DNA of 64,000 bases from Luteibacter sp. OK325 (GTDB taxonomy: Bacteria; Pseudomonadota; Gammaproteobacteria; Xanthomonadales; Rhodanobacteraceae): the NCBI RefSeq assembly GCF_003050935.1, contig NZ_QAOX01000001.1, positions 434,001 through 498,000 on the forward strand. Direction: 5' to 3'. Both the position numbers and the translations under genes were made by a program. This document shows, piece after piece, positions 26,290 to 35,794 of this stretch (position 1 is the first letter of the stretch; each line of letters begins with the position of its first letter). The notes beneath the pieces are model-generated. The model saw only the letters and a list, made by a program, of their open reading frames with translations, made no database searches and was not told the DNA's origin.

Positions 26290-27059
26290 GCGCTGCCACC
26301 AACCTCGTCGCACTGAACACCATCGTTCGTCGCGAGATCGCGCGCATCCTGCGCATCTGGACGCAGACCCTGATCCCGCCGGCAATCACGATGACGCTGT
26401 ACTTTGTCATCTTTGGCAAGCTCATCGGCAGCCGTATCGGCCAGATGCACGGCTTCACGTACATGCAGTACATCGTCCCAGGCCTGGTCATGATGAGCAT
26501 CATCACGAACAGCTACGGCAACATCTCCTCGTCGTTCTTCGGCGCGAAGTTCGGTCGCTTCGTCGAGGAAATGCTGGTCTCGCCGATGTCGAACTGGGTG
26601 ATCCTTCTCGGGTATGTCACGGGTGCGGTAACCCGCGGCGTGATCGTCGGTGCCCTTGTGCTGGTGATCGCCCTGTTCTTCACCGACCTGCACGTGGCCC
26701 ACCCGATCATCACCTTCCTCTCCGTGGTGCTCGGCGCGACCGTGTTCTCACTGGCCGGCTTCGTCAATGCCGTGTTCGCCAAGAAGTTCGACGACATCGC
26801 CCTGGTGCCAACCTTCGTGCTCACGCCACTGACGTACCTCGGCGGCGTGTTCTATTCGGTCGACCTGCTCGGCGAGCCGTGGCACACCATTTCGCTGGCC
26901 AATCCGATCCTGTACATGGTCAACGCTTTCCGCTTCGGCGTGCTCGGCGTGAGCGACGTGCCCATCGTGACGGCCTTCATCGTGATGCTGGTCTTCGTCG
27001 TCGGCCTGAGCTTCGTCGCCTTGCGCCTGCTGTCGCGCGGCGTGGGTCTGCGCTCGTAA
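26286..27059 (+). CDS. yadH: ABC exporter permease subunit, YadH-like
   Basis: A 257-residue ABC-2 type permease with six membrane segments, starting with NTIVRREIARILRIWTQTL and ending with a late LANPILYMVNAFRFGVLG loop typical of the family. Its ATG overlaps the stop of the ATPase gene. The two together form a complete type-2 exporter as a dimer of dimers. Confidence 0.92.
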   Translation: MSAATNLVALNTIVRREIARILRIWTQTLIPPAITMTLYFVIFGKLIGSRIGQMHGFTYMQYIVPGLVMMSIITNSYGNISSSFFGAKFGRFVEEMLVSPMSNWVILLGYVTGAVTRGVIVGALVLVIALFFTDLHVAHPIITFLSVVLGATVFSLAGFVNAVFAKKFDDIALVPTFVLTPLTYLGGVFYSVDLLGEPWHTISLANPILYMVNAFRFGVLGVSDVPIVTAFIVMLVFVVGLSFVALRLLSRGVGLRS

Positions 27060-27063
27060 CGCC

Positions 27064-27783
27064 ATGCGGGTCAACAAGTACATCAGCGAGGCGGGCCTGT
27101 GTTCGCGACGCGAAGCCGACGAGCTACTCCTCGCCGGCCGGGTAACGATCAACGACGAACTGGTCAGCGCCGGTGCAAAGGCGCTCGACGGCGACGTGGT
27201 GCGTGTGGACGGCGAGGTCGTCGTCGCGCGCACGATGGCGCCGGAATCGGCAAAGACCCGGGGTGTCTATATCGCGCTGTACAAACCGGTCGGGATCACC
27301 TGCACCACGGACCAGACTGTCGACGGCAATATCGTCGACTTCGTCGACCATCCGCAGAGGATCTTCCCTATCGGGCGGCTGGACAAGGATTCCGAAGGCC
27401 TGATCCTGCTGACCAGCAATGGCGACATCGTCAACGAGATCCTGCGTTCGGAGAACCACCACGAGAAGGAATACCTCGTGGCGGTGAACAAGGCGGTGAC
27501 CGACGAGTTCATCCGCGGCATGGCCAAGGGCGTGCGCGTGCACAACCAGATGACCGACCCGTGCCGCGTGCGCAAGATCGCGAAGTTCGGCTTCTCCATC
27601 GTGCTCACCCAGGGTCTCAACCGGCAGATCCGCCTGATGGCGGCGGCGTTCGGCTATCGCGTGACCCAGCTCCGCCGCGTGCGGATCATCAATGTGAAGC
27701 TGGGCCACCTCAAGCCCGGTCAGTGGCGCAACCTGACCGAGGCCGAGCTGCAGGGCCTGCTCCCCGAACGTACGCGCTGGTAA
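27064..27783 (+). CDS. rluF: 23S rRNA pseudouridine synthase, RluF-like
   Basis: A 239-residue RsuA-family enzyme. The N-terminal S4 RNA-binding domain (MRVNKYISEAGLCSRREADE) is followed by the catalytic motif GRLDKDSEGLILLTSNGD near residue 105, with the nucleophilic Asp. The later RQIRLMAAAFGYRVTQLRR segment is characteristic of RluF, which modifies U2604 of 23S rRNA in E. coli. It lies 4 bases after the permease stop codon, so it shares the operon. Confidence 0.88.
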   Translation: MRVNKYISEAGLCSRREADELLLAGRVTINDELVSAGAKALDGDVVRVDGEVVVARTMAPESAKTRGVYIALYKPVGITCTTDQTVDGNIVDFVDHPQRIFPIGRLDKDSEGLILLTSNGDIVNEILRSENHHEKEYLVAVNKAVTDEFIRGMAKGVRVHNQMTDPCRVRKIAKFGFSIVLTQGLNRQIRLMAAAFGYRVTQLRRVRIINVKLGHLKPGQWRNLTEAELQGLLPERTRW

Positions 27784-27860
27784 CGGCAGCGCGGGGTTCA
27801 ATACGACGGCCTACAGCCGCTGCGAATCCGCTGACACACACAAGTGGTACGTGACCGCAA

Positions 27861-27882
27861 CCGTCTGGGGTAACCCCGACGG
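27861..27882. other. hairpin between rluF and the A1 gene
   Basis: CCGTCtGGGG and CCCCGACGG pair with one bulged T and the loop TAA. No T run follows, so it may be a weak terminator of rluF or part of the leader of the A1-B1-A2-B2 operon that begins 80 bases downstream. Confidence 0.4.
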
Positions 27883-27962
27883 AACATTGTCATGCCTTGT
27901 CAGAGACTACGCGGGCCGACACGAAGACGGCACCCGGATTCACACAAGGATGTTTCCCAGAC

Positions 27963-29096
27963 ATGAAGTCTCTACTCCGGCTGGCGTGCCTCGCCGCCCC
28001 GCTCCCCCTACCCGCGTTCGCTGCGGAGCCCACGTCGGTCAACGTCTACCGCGAACTCGTTCGCCATCGTGTCGCCGACGTTGGTGTCGACCGTGCACTC
28101 GACTACAACACGCGCGCCTTCGCCTCCAGGCTCCTCAAAGATCCCGACTCCCCCTACAGCGACCTGCGTGAGGATCCACCGCTGACCAACGAGGTCTGGT
28201 GGCTGGATTTCGTCGGCAGCTTGCCGCTCGATACCGCCGACAAAAGTGCGACTGTGCTCAACATGCTGCAATGGCAGGGCGGATTCACAAAGGCACGAGT
28301 CAATGTTGAAGCCCACGTCGACGACGCCTCACTGATTGTTTTCAAAGGCCCCTACGTCGCAGCCAACGCGGTGAAGGCAGGTATCGACGCCGACATCTTC
28401 TGGAAGGCCAGAGACTTCAACGGAGCGATGTCCACCGTCGCCGCTGGTTACGCCGTGGCGTTGCAGTTGCTCCGCGACGAGATCCGTAACCATCCTCCCG
28501 AGGAATATGAGGCGCGCGGAATCAAACCGGATGTCCTGAAGCGTTACCTCGCGCAGAAGTATGTGGACCAGCTGGGTGAAGACGATGACAGGTATATCGC
28601 CGACATCATGCGATATGCCATATCAAAGCGTGACTTCAGTATTGACGCCGAGGGGCGCAGGCAGCTGCCCACCGCCTATCGCATCGCTCGCGTCGCAGCG
28701 GCGTACAGCGACGCGCGGGGCTACCTCAATACGAGTGGCTACTGCCAGGGAAACGAGCCAAGGTCACGCGAGCCGCGCAGCGCGGAGGACATCGAGAAGA
28801 ATCGCCCGCTCTGTTTTGTCGCGGCTACCGATCGCGCCGTGCACTCGTGGTACCGGCGTCAGATGCGAGAGGAAGCCAAGGGGGTACGCCGCGCCCACCA
28901 ACCAACGGACTGGGCCTCCGTGCGCCTTTCCTTCCTGATCAACACCGTCCTCTTCCTCGGCGATCTCGCTCCGTTCTTCGAGTTCGGTGAGGCGGCTGCC
29001 ATTGAAGAACTAGTTGGCGAGGGTGCTCTCGCCGAAGACGAAGCCGCGCTCGCCGAAGAACGCGTCAATCAGCTCACCTGCAGGATCCGCCCATGA
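27963..29096 (+). CDS. A1: exported partner protein of the deaminase-like pair system
   Basis: A 377-residue exported protein (MKSLLRLACLAAPLPLPAFA signal) of no family I recognise. It is mainly helical. It shares with A2, A3 and A4: SPYS near residue 63, KAGIDADIF near 138, YAVALQLLRDEI near 163, LPTAYRIARVAAAYSDARGY near 235, a cysteine-bearing linker, and CFVAATDRAVHSWYRRQ near 284. The C-terminus is acidic, ending NQLTCRIRP. It is first in the plus-strand operon and overlaps B1 by ATGA, so A and B are probably made in fixed ratio. It could be a secreted co-factor, translocation subunit or periplasmic inhibitor of B. Confidence 0.82.
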   Translation: MKSLLRLACLAAPLPLPAFAAEPTSVNVYRELVRHRVADVGVDRALDYNTRAFASRLLKDPDSPYSDLREDPPLTNEVWWLDFVGSLPLDTADKSATVLNMLQWQGGFTKARVNVEAHVDDASLIVFKGPYVAANAVKAGIDADIFWKARDFNGAMSTVAAGYAVALQLLRDEIRNHPPEEYEARGIKPDVLKRYLAQKYVDQLGEDDDRYIADIMRYAISKRDFSIDAEGRRQLPTAYRIARVAAAYSDARGYLNTSGYCQGNEPRSREPRSAEDIEKNRPLCFVAATDRAVHSWYRRQMREEAKGVRRAHQPTDWASVRLSFLINTVLFLGDLAPFFEFGEAAAIEELVGEGALAEDEAALAEERVNQLTCRIRP

Positions 29097-30079
29097 TGAC
29101 TCGACCCATCCTTCATCGTCTCCGCCTTAGCGTCCTGGCGCTCGGCCTTTCAGCCTCGATGGCCCACGCAGGCAAGATCGAAATCGAGGTCTCCCCGGGT
29201 GGCCCGGGCATCGAGGGCACCCTCTTCAGTGATTCGAAACTTTTCGCCGACGCCTTTCGCACGATCATCGTTGAGAAGAAGCTTGCCGCCGGCGGAAACT
29301 CAGGCCGCTGGGGTAAGCTGCGGAGCGACGTGCATTCTGCAACCGTGTCGCGGATGACGTATTCGTATTCCAGGAACGGCAGAACGTTTACACGCACTTA
29401 CCATGCGCGAAGTGGCCCCGCGATGGAAGTCGTTCTCGCCCGCAACAAGCTGATCGGGGTCGACGGCAATGCCGTGAGCGGCACAAGTGGAACGAGCGGG
29501 ACGAGCGGCTCGGAATCCGAGGGGTCCCGGCCCTACTCCATGTCAGAGGAGGACATCGCGAAGGATTTCAGCGAACGGAAGTATTACCCCGCCGACACGC
29601 CTACCGACATCCGCGTACGCAATCTTGCGCCGGTCGACGACGGCATCGTCCGGTCCAGCGGAAAGGAGGCCGCCATACACTCGGCGGACGCCGAACTGAA
29701 GATTTTCCGCCAGATCGAGAAGGATGTGGCCGAGGGCGCCGTCGAGGCGGGAGGAACGCTGACCGGCTACGTAAGTAAGGCGGTTTGCCCGTCCTGTACT
29801 GCCGCTGCCGAGAATCTGGCCGAAGAATACGGCATCGACGGAACGATCCATCAGTTGGTAGAGCCAGGCGCCGAGGTGGGGTTAGCCGACGACACCCTGT
29901 TACAGAGCAAGGAGGCTTCCACCCAGTTGAAGCTGGCTCGCAAGGATTACGCGAGGACCAACCTGCAACGCAATGCCGTTACAGCTCCCGAAGAAGGCGG
30001 CTGGCTCGAGACCAAGGCCGTCCAGAGCATCGAGGCCGAAGAGGCGGCGAGATCACTTGCGCAGCCCTGCGGCGAATGA
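29093..30079 (+). CDS. B1: exported deaminase-fold-like protein
   Basis: A 328-residue protein with a Sec signal (RLSVLALGLSASMAHAG). The N-terminal domain has a strand pair shared by all B copies (MTYSYSRNGRTFTRTYHARSG, about 88-108). A flexible SGTSGTSGTSGSE linker follows at about 129-142. The C-terminal domain holds HSADAELK (Asp199, Glu201) and, 31 residues on, VCPSC (Cys232, Cys235), the DxE/CxxC zinc-site pattern of toxin deaminases; the Pro usually before the first Cys is Val. Another 90 residues follow. Nucleoside or nucleic-acid deamination is predicted, not shown. Its start is coupled to the A1 stop. Confidence 0.8.
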   Translation: MMTRPILHRLRLSVLALGLSASMAHAGKIEIEVSPGGPGIEGTLFSDSKLFADAFRTIIVEKKLAAGGNSGRWGKLRSDVHSATVSRMTYSYSRNGRTFTRTYHARSGPAMEVVLARNKLIGVDGNAVSGTSGTSGTSGSESEGSRPYSMSEEDIAKDFSERKYYPADTPTDIRVRNLAPVDDGIVRSSGKEAAIHSADAELKIFRQIEKDVAEGAVEAGGTLTGYVSKAVCPSCTAAAENLAEEYGIDGTIHQLVEPGAEVGLADDTLLQSKEASTQLKLARKDYARTNLQRNAVTAPEEGGWLETKAVQSIEAEEAARSLAQPCGE

Positions 30080-30080
30080 C

Positions 30081-31196
30081 ATGAACCGATGTTCGCGAAC
30101 GATCGCCGCAGGCGTCGCCGTATTTGTAAGCCAAGGCGCACATGCGACGACCGCCATCGGCGTCGATGTCCTTTCGCACCTCCAACGCGAGCGCGTCGCT
30201 CGCGTTGGAGGTGCGACCGCCTTCTCACCTCCGGAAAGCGAACTCCTGACCCAGCTACTGGCCAACCCGATGTCGCCCTATTCGGAAACCGTCGAAGAAC
30301 CCGATTTCACGAACGACGTCGATTGGCCGGAGGTACTCGCGCGCCTGCCGGGCAACCTCTCGTCTGCATCGGCCGTGGCCGTGCTCAACTGGGACCTGGG
30401 CCTGACCCGCGCACGACCAGGCCGGGAGGTGGGGCCACGCAACGGCTATCGTGATCCCTTCGTCGCCGCCGGAGCGACAAAGGGCGATGTCGACGCTGAC
30501 ATCTTCTGGCATATGGTCGACCTCACCGGCTTCCGTCATTCGGCGCGCGCGGCGACCTACGCGGTCGCCATGCAGGTGTTGCGTGAGCAGGTTCGCGCGA
30601 CGGCACCGGAGCGCCGGGCACTGCTGGGCATCGACGAGAAGGTATTCGGTCGCGTCATGGCGGCTCGCTATCTCGACCAGGTTTCCAGCTATGACATGCA
30701 ATACCTCTCCATTCTTGTTCAGCACAGACTGATCCACTGGCAGCCCGGAGGGCGCTCTTCCAACGGCATCAGGGCGTTGCCGACCGCCTTCCGCGTCGCC
30801 CGTGTGGCCGCTGCCTACCGGGACGCACAGGGCTACATCAGCAGCTATCCATGCAAGCCAGACGCTACGCCGCGCGAGGGCCATGCCGGGACCGGGACGG
30901 AAGGAGACGATCGCCCGCTCTGCTTCGTCGCGGCGACCGATCGCGCCGTCCATCGTTGGTACGTCGACGAAGCCCGACGGCAAGCCGCCTGGGTCCCCGA
31001 GCGCGAGCACAGCGGCATGCAGCGCCTCGCCGAGCTCGCCGGAGTGCTGCTGGCCCTGCTCGATCTAGCAAGCCTCGCCGAAGTGGTCGAAGCCGTCGTG
31101 GCCGACGATCTCGTCACAGCGGAAGCGCTCACGCCCGTCGAAGCCGACATGGCCGCTGAACGTGCCGATCGCCTTTTCTGCCCTATTCCGGAGTGA
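30081..31196 (+). CDS. A2: exported partner protein of the deaminase-like pair system
   Basis: A 371-residue relative of A1 with the signal MNRCSRTIAAGVAVFVSQGAHA. It carries SPYSETVEEP, NWDLGLTRARPGRE, DVDADIFWHMVDL, YAVAMQVLREQV, LPTAFRVARVAAAYRDAQGY and CFVAATDRAVHRWYVDEA in the same order. The ATG is 1 base after the B1 stop codon. A1 and A2 share these motifs but differ elsewhere, so the duplication is old. Two internal cysteines (in SYPCKP and LCFVAA) may be paired. Function unknown. Confidence 0.82.
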   Translation: MNRCSRTIAAGVAVFVSQGAHATTAIGVDVLSHLQRERVARVGGATAFSPPESELLTQLLANPMSPYSETVEEPDFTNDVDWPEVLARLPGNLSSASAVAVLNWDLGLTRARPGREVGPRNGYRDPFVAAGATKGDVDADIFWHMVDLTGFRHSARAATYAVAMQVLREQVRATAPERRALLGIDEKVFGRVMAARYLDQVSSYDMQYLSILVQHRLIHWQPGGRSSNGIRALPTAFRVARVAAAYRDAQGYISSYPCKPDATPREGHAGTGTEGDDRPLCFVAATDRAVHRWYVDEARRQAAWVPEREHSGMQRLAELAGVLLALLDLASLAEVVEAVVADDLVTAEALTPVEADMAAERADRLFCPIPE

Positions 31197-31201
31197 GCAC
31201 T

Positions 31202-32269
31202 ATGCGTCCCGCTTTCGTTGCCGCCCTCTCGGCCGGCATTCTCGCGTCCGTCGTCTGCCCGACAAGCAGGGCAGGTGTCGTCGAGCTAGGGCGAGTTACG
31301 CTGGACGAGGGCAACGTCACCGCGTTGCTCGAAACGACCAGTCAGTACTACGTCGACGCCATGCGGGCACTGATCGACGAGCGCTACCGCGACGACTATC
31401 GGGCCATTCGATGGGAAGCTTTGGAGGATGCCATGCGCGATGCCCCCGTTGCCCGATTCGAGTATCGATTCGAGATCAACGGCGTGCCAAATGTTCGGAT
31501 CTACCACGCCATGGGTGGCCGCTCCTTGGGCTCGGTGGCCAAGTCAGTATTCGAGGGTCCGACACGGCCGGGCACGCCGGACACACCCACCAGTCCCATG
31601 AGCTCCGAGGACGAGGAAGGGCTGTTCAGTCGCCGGCTATCTTCGACTGACGAAGTCGCCGCCGACCTTGCTGACGATCGCTTCTATGCCGACTTCGACG
31701 AGATCAACGTGCGGGCATCGGTGGTCGCTGGCGATGAGTCCGCGCTCGGCTCCTTTGTCGTCGACGGGAGGGATCGCGCGCTCGACCCCGAGTTCAAGGC
31801 GCTGCGGGCTATCGAAAGGGACTTACGAAGTGGAACCCTCCCCCGTGGTGGGAGTATCTACGGGAGTGTCAGCGAGGTCACCTGCGCGTCCTGCCAATAC
31901 AGCATGAAACGCTTCGCCGATACCTATGCCGTCGACCTGCGGGTATCCCAGGTCTATCCAGCGTTGCCCCGCGCGGCAGAGCGAGAACTCCTCGCTTCAG
32001 GCAGCGCACGTGTGCGAGGCGGCCAGCTCATCGACGCCGTGAGCGAACGGCCTCTACTGGCAACGGATCTTCTGAATGGCGCCCGCGAAGGCCAGGTAAG
32101 GCGGTCACTGAGCCCGCGAGCCATGGGACGAAACTTCAAAGGCACTCCATGGGCGCGGCGCTCCTTCCAACTCGGTCCGATCCGGCTCCCTCGCGTCTCG
32201 GAAAGCTCGATGGAGGCATCGCCGCCGCCCAGACCCCGCGGCTCGAAGAACCCGACGACCGGCTGCTAA
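31202..32269 (+). CDS. B2: exported deaminase-fold-like protein, most divergent copy
   Basis: A 355-residue protein with the signal MRPAFVAALSAGILASVV. The start at 31202 has GGAG 8 bases upstream; a GTG at 31193 overlaps the A2 stop. The shared N-terminal strand motif is ARFEYRFEINGVPNVRIYHA (about 84-103). The zinc-site pattern is DPEFK (Asp195, Glu197) and TCASC (Cys228, Cys231), followed by FADTYAVDLRV. A spacer rich in Pro/Ser/Thr lies at about 120-135. The tail is basic and Pro-rich, ending in Cys. Copy 2 departs most from the others but keeps all four putative site residues. Confidence 0.78.
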   Translation: MRPAFVAALSAGILASVVCPTSRAGVVELGRVTLDEGNVTALLETTSQYYVDAMRALIDERYRDDYRAIRWEALEDAMRDAPVARFEYRFEINGVPNVRIYHAMGGRSLGSVAKSVFEGPTRPGTPDTPTSPMSSEDEEGLFSRRLSSTDEVAADLADDRFYADFDEINVRASVVAGDESALGSFVVDGRDRALDPEFKALRAIERDLRSGTLPRGGSIYGSVSEVTCASCQYSMKRFADTYAVDLRVSQVYPALPRAAERELLASGSARVRGGQLIDAVSERPLLATDLLNGAREGQVRRSLSPRAMGRNFKGTPWARRSFQLGPIRLPRVSESSMEASPPPRPRGSKNPTTGC

Positions 32270-32313
32270 GCCCCTCAGGGGCGGCCCAAGGCCCGACATG
32301 CGATCATAGGCGC

Positions 32314-33690
32314 ATGAATGCCTTCGCCCAGACCACGCTCTCCCCCGCCCTCCTCGCCGCCGTGGAATCCATCGGCTACACGGAGATGACACCGATCCAG
32401 CGGGAAAGCCTTCCTTCGATCCTCGAAGGCCGCGACGTGATCGCCCAGGCAAAAACGGGTAGCGGCAAGACGGCGGCGTTCGGCCTTGGGCTGCTACAGC
32501 AGCTTGATCTGACGCAGATCAAACTACAGGCATTGGTGCTCTGCCCCACCCGGGAGCTTGCCGACCAGGTGAGCAAGGCGATCCGCCGCCTGGCCGTGAA
32601 CCTGCCCAACGTGAAGCTGCTGACCCTCTGCGGCGGCATGCCGCTCGGCCCGCAGCTCGCCTCGCTTGAGCACGATCCCCACATCGTCGTCGGCACGCCG
32701 GGCCGCGTGCAGGAGCACCTCAAGCGCGAGAGCCTGCACGGCGGCGGCATCAAGGTCCTCGTGCTCGACGAAGCCGACCGCATGCTCGACATGGGCTTCG
32801 AGGAAGCCATCGACGATATCGTCAAGCGCATCTCGAAGCATCACCAGACGCTGTTGTTCTCCGCGACCTATCCCGATGCCATCCGCGCCGTCAGTGGTCG
32901 CGTGCAGCGCAATCCGGTGACGGTAACGGTGGAAGAGAAGCACGACGAAAACACCATCGAGCAGCGCATGATCGAGGTGGAACCTGCGAACAAGCCCGAC
33001 GTGCTGTCGCGTATCCTCACCCATGAGAAGCCAGAAGCGACGCTGGTCTTCTGCAACATGCGCAAGGATACGGAGACGCTGGCCGCCGAACTGGATCGCC
33101 GCGGCTTCTCGCCGCTGGCCCTGCATGGCGATCTCGAACAGCGCGACCGCGATGAAGTACTCGTTCGCTTCGCCAACCGCAGCTGCAACATTCTCGTCGC
33201 TACCGATGTCGCCGCGCGTGGCCTGGACATCATCGACCTGCCACTGGTGATCAGCTACGACGTGGCGCACGACGCCGATACGCACACGCATCGCGTGGGT
33301 CGCACGGGCCGTGCCGGTGCGAAGGGCCTGGCCATCACGCTGGTAGGTTCGCGCGAACAACCGAAAATCCGCGCGATCGAAGAACGTCTCGGCGGCCCGA
33401 TGCTGCGCTATCCCGCCAAACCCGTAGGTGACGGCCGCAAGGTGCTCAACCTCGCGGCGATGAAAACCCTGGTGATCGACGCCGGCCGCCAGGACAAGCT
33501 GCGACCCGGCGACATTCTCGGCGCTCTCACCGGTGACGCGGGACTCGAGGCCAAGGACATCGGCAAGATCGACGTCTTCGCCACACGTGCCTACGTGGCT
33601 ATCCGCAGGGATCTCGCCAACAAGGCTCTGGAGCGTCTGCGTGCCGGCAAGATCAAGGGCCGCAACTTTCGTGTCCGGCCACTGGGCTGA
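32314..33690 (+). CDS. dbpA: ATP-dependent RNA helicase DbpA
   Basis: A 458-residue DEAD-box helicase. It has the Q motif (GYTEMTPIQRESLP), AKTGSGKTAAF (motif I), PTRELA (Ia), DEAD in LDEADRMLDMG (II), SAT (III), and HRVGRTGRAG (VI). The C-terminal about 75 residues (DILGALTGDAGLEAKDIGKIDVF...RNFRVRPLG) form the DbpA RNA-binding domain that targets hairpin 92 of 23S rRNA for 50S assembly. It lies between two convergent A/B operons with only 14 bases to the end of B3, and appears to be an ordinary gene around which the pairs have accumulated. Confidence 0.95.
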   Translation: MNAFAQTTLSPALLAAVESIGYTEMTPIQRESLPSILEGRDVIAQAKTGSGKTAAFGLGLLQQLDLTQIKLQALVLCPTRELADQVSKAIRRLAVNLPNVKLLTLCGGMPLGPQLASLEHDPHIVVGTPGRVQEHLKRESLHGGGIKVLVLDEADRMLDMGFEEAIDDIVKRISKHHQTLLFSATYPDAIRAVSGRVQRNPVTVTVEEKHDENTIEQRMIEVEPANKPDVLSRILTHEKPEATLVFCNMRKDTETLAAELDRRGFSPLALHGDLEQRDRDEVLVRFANRSCNILVATDVAARGLDIIDLPLVISYDVAHDADTHTHRVGRTGRAGAKGLAITLVGSREQPKIRAIEERLGGPMLRYPAKPVGDGRKVLNLAAMKTLVIDAGRQDKLRPGDILGALTGDAGLEAKDIGKIDVFATRAYVAIRRDLANKALERLRAGKIKGRNFRVRPLG

Positions 33691-33704
33691 TTCTCGCGAC
33701 CGCC

Positions 33705-34538
33705 TCAGTACGAGAGCGGCGCGGTGCAATAGCCGGCCACATCCCCGGAAGGGGGAGGCGTCGGCGGCCTGAAGCCTGATCCGGACCTCGTCACCGATCC
33801 GAGCGCCGAGGTGAAGAAGGCAACCCGCTTGCGCATGAATCGCTGGGAGGCCCATCCACCATCGCCCGAAAGCGCATTGACGTTCACGTCGATGTCGTAC
33901 TGCAGGGCGAACATCCGCACGGCCATCTCGCAGGAAGGACACATCGGCTGGCTGACGAAGGCCGTGACTTCGCCACCCGAAGGGACACGCCCGTTGATCA
34001 GATCGCGTTCGATCGAACGCACAGCTTTCAACTCGGCGTCGTTGCGTCGCGCGTCCGCGGGACGGCCATCCTTTAGGGCAGTCCACGTGATCGCCGATTC
34101 ATCCGAAGACAGCAACGTGGCATGGACTTCAGTAGGCTGTACCTGCAGATAGTTGCTGTATAGCGGCGGCGTCGGTCCGCGCACGCCGAGCCTGGGTGGG
34201 TCCTCGCCGGAACGCGCGTAGTAGGTTCGCGTGTGTTCCATGCCGTTCAAGGTGTAGGTGTACTGAAAGCTCGCGAAGGTGGATGAGAAGAACTGCCGTC
34301 CGAATTCACGAAAGGCGTGGCGATTCCCTTTCATGTGCGACGTGGCACTGAGGAACCACTCCACGGAAGGAATAGCGTGGTGAAGAAAACTCAGGTGCAG
34401 ATGCCACAGGACGATGTCGTCGTAGTCGTAGGTCCATTCGTATTTCTTCACCTCGCCCGCGGTCGCGGGCATGCCCGCAACAGCAAGCAGAATCATCAGA
34501 ACTGCCGTCAGGCACTGGCGCCGTTGCCGGCGCATCAT
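33705..34538 (-). CDS. B3: exported deaminase-fold-like protein
   Basis: A 277-residue protein, the shortest B copy, with the signal QCLTAVLMILLAVAGMPATAG. The shared strand motif is ASFQYTYTLNGMEHTRTYYA (about 89-108). The site is NDAELK (Asp167, Glu169) and MCPSC (Cys200, Cys203), followed by FALQYDIDVNV. The C-terminal tail after residue 225 is short and Pro/Gly-rich. The start (ATGATG) overlaps the A3 stop as ATGA, the same junction as A1/B1. It is the last gene of the minus-strand operon and converges on dbpA. Confidence 0.8.
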   Translation of the reverse strand: MMRRQRRQCLTAVLMILLAVAGMPATAGEVKKYEWTYDYDDIVLWHLHLSFLHHAIPSVEWFLSATSHMKGNRHAFREFGRQFFSSTFASFQYTYTLNGMEHTRTYYARSGEDPPRLGVRGPTPPLYSNYLQVQPTEVHATLLSSDESAITWTALKDGRPADARRNDAELKAVRSIERDLINGRVPSGGEVTAFVSQPMCPSCEMAVRMFALQYDIDVNVNALSGDGGWASQRFMRKRVAFFTSALGSVTRSGSGFRPPTPPPSGDVAGYCTAPLSY

Positions 34539-35758
34539 CGACCACGCTCCTTGCACATGTGCGCCGCGATGTGGCTGTCAAGCACCTCCGCCGCATCCTC
34601 GTCCGAGAAGGCGCCACGCATGCGATCTTCGATCAGCAGGCGGTCAGCGGTTTCCGTGTGCCCCGCATGGCGGGCGAAGAGTTCACCATGCGGCATCGTT
34701 TCGCGACCGGATCGGGCGTAGGTCAGGGATACGAGCGCCGGCGCGAGCTCGATCGGCCATAGACCGTGATGCGATTCGTCCTGCGCCACCTGTGCCTCCA
34801 GTACGCGCCGATACCATGCGTGCACCGCGCGATCGGTGGCGTGCGGCAGGCAGAGTTCACGCGTGGCATCGTAAGGCCTCGATGCCGCTACCGCCCGATC
34901 GCCTGTGCCGTTTGCATTGCAGGGCGGATGACCCTCGTAGGGCAGTGACTGGCGATACGCCGCCGCCACGCGAGCCACACGAAAGGCGACGGGAATCTCC
35001 CGGTGACCATGGATCGTCACCCGTCCGGCGTGCCAGCCCGACATCTCCGATTCGAGCATGTGCGAGAGGTATGACCAATCCGATCCGACGATATCCATAA
35101 GCCCGTCAGCAAGGAGGAAGCGGAAGACCGCCATCTCTCGCACCCCGGAAGCGCGGCGTCTTGCTGCTGGAAGCGCAGGGATACGATCGCGAAGCACCTG
35201 CACCGCGACCGCATAGTAAGCGGCGACCGCGTAGTGCCGCTTGCCGAACAGGCTAAGGGACTGGAGAAAGATATCCACCGAGACACCGGCCTTGATGAGG
35301 CTGGCCTGGACCAGGGTATCGCCGGCAAAGGCGACGGGCTGGTCCCCCGCCGAAAGGCCCGGCAACGCATTGGTCAGGCCCAGATCCCACGCAACGGCTC
35401 GTTTCGCCTCGTCGTCGGTCATCGGTGCATCGAATTCATCTTTCATTTGCCGCAGCGCCTTCCCCCAGGGAGCACCACCAAGGCGACGCTTTGGCAAATC
35501 GGCGACGGCGCTATAGGGCGAGGATGGATCGACAAGCAGACTCGACACGACGCTGTCGTCGTCGCGCATGGCCGCGGCCAGACCATTCGCCTTGATTCGC
35601 TCTTCCATCCAGATCGCCGTGAAATCACCTGGCGGCGGAGCGTGCACGGTAAGCCCTCCCGCAAGGCCAAGGGTCTCGCCTGGCGCAACGCCTAATGCGC
35701 AGGCGAGCACGATGGTGGCTCCAGGTCGACAGGGCCCGTCCCGAAACTTATCGAACAC
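34535..35758 (-). CDS. A3: exported partner protein of the deaminase-like pair system
   Basis: A 407-residue protein starting at GTG with AAGGA upstream. A basic start and hydrophobic stretch (GATIVLACALGVAPGETLG) suggest a Sec signal, less clean than in the other copies. Shared motifs: SSPYSAVADLP, WDLGLTNALPG, KAGVSVDIFLQ, YYAVAVQVLRDRI, IPVAFRVARVAAAYRQS and CLPHATDRAVHAWYRRVL. The C-terminus is longer than in A1/A2 and acidic-helical, ending HMCKERGR. B4 lies 36 bases upstream and B3 is coupled downstream. Confidence 0.8.
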   Translation of the reverse strand: MFDKFRDGPCRPGATIVLACALGVAPGETLGLAGGLTVHAPPPGDFTAIWMEERIKANGLAAAMRDDDSVVSSLLVDPSSPYSAVADLPKRRLGGAPWGKALRQMKDEFDAPMTDDEAKRAVAWDLGLTNALPGLSAGDQPVAFAGDTLVQASLIKAGVSVDIFLQSLSLFGKRHYAVAAYYAVAVQVLRDRIPALPAARRRASGVREMAVFRFLLADGLMDIVGSDWSYLSHMLESEMSGWHAGRVTIHGHREIPVAFRVARVAAAYRQSLPYEGHPPCNANGTGDRAVAASRPYDATRELCLPHATDRAVHAWYRRVLEAQVAQDESHHGLWPIELAPALVSLTYARSGRETMPHGELFARHAGHTETADRLLIEDRMRGAFSDEDAAEVLDSHIAAHMCKERGR

Positions 35759-35794
35759 GAAGACATCCTTGTGCGCGTGAGGAGTCGACGCCCT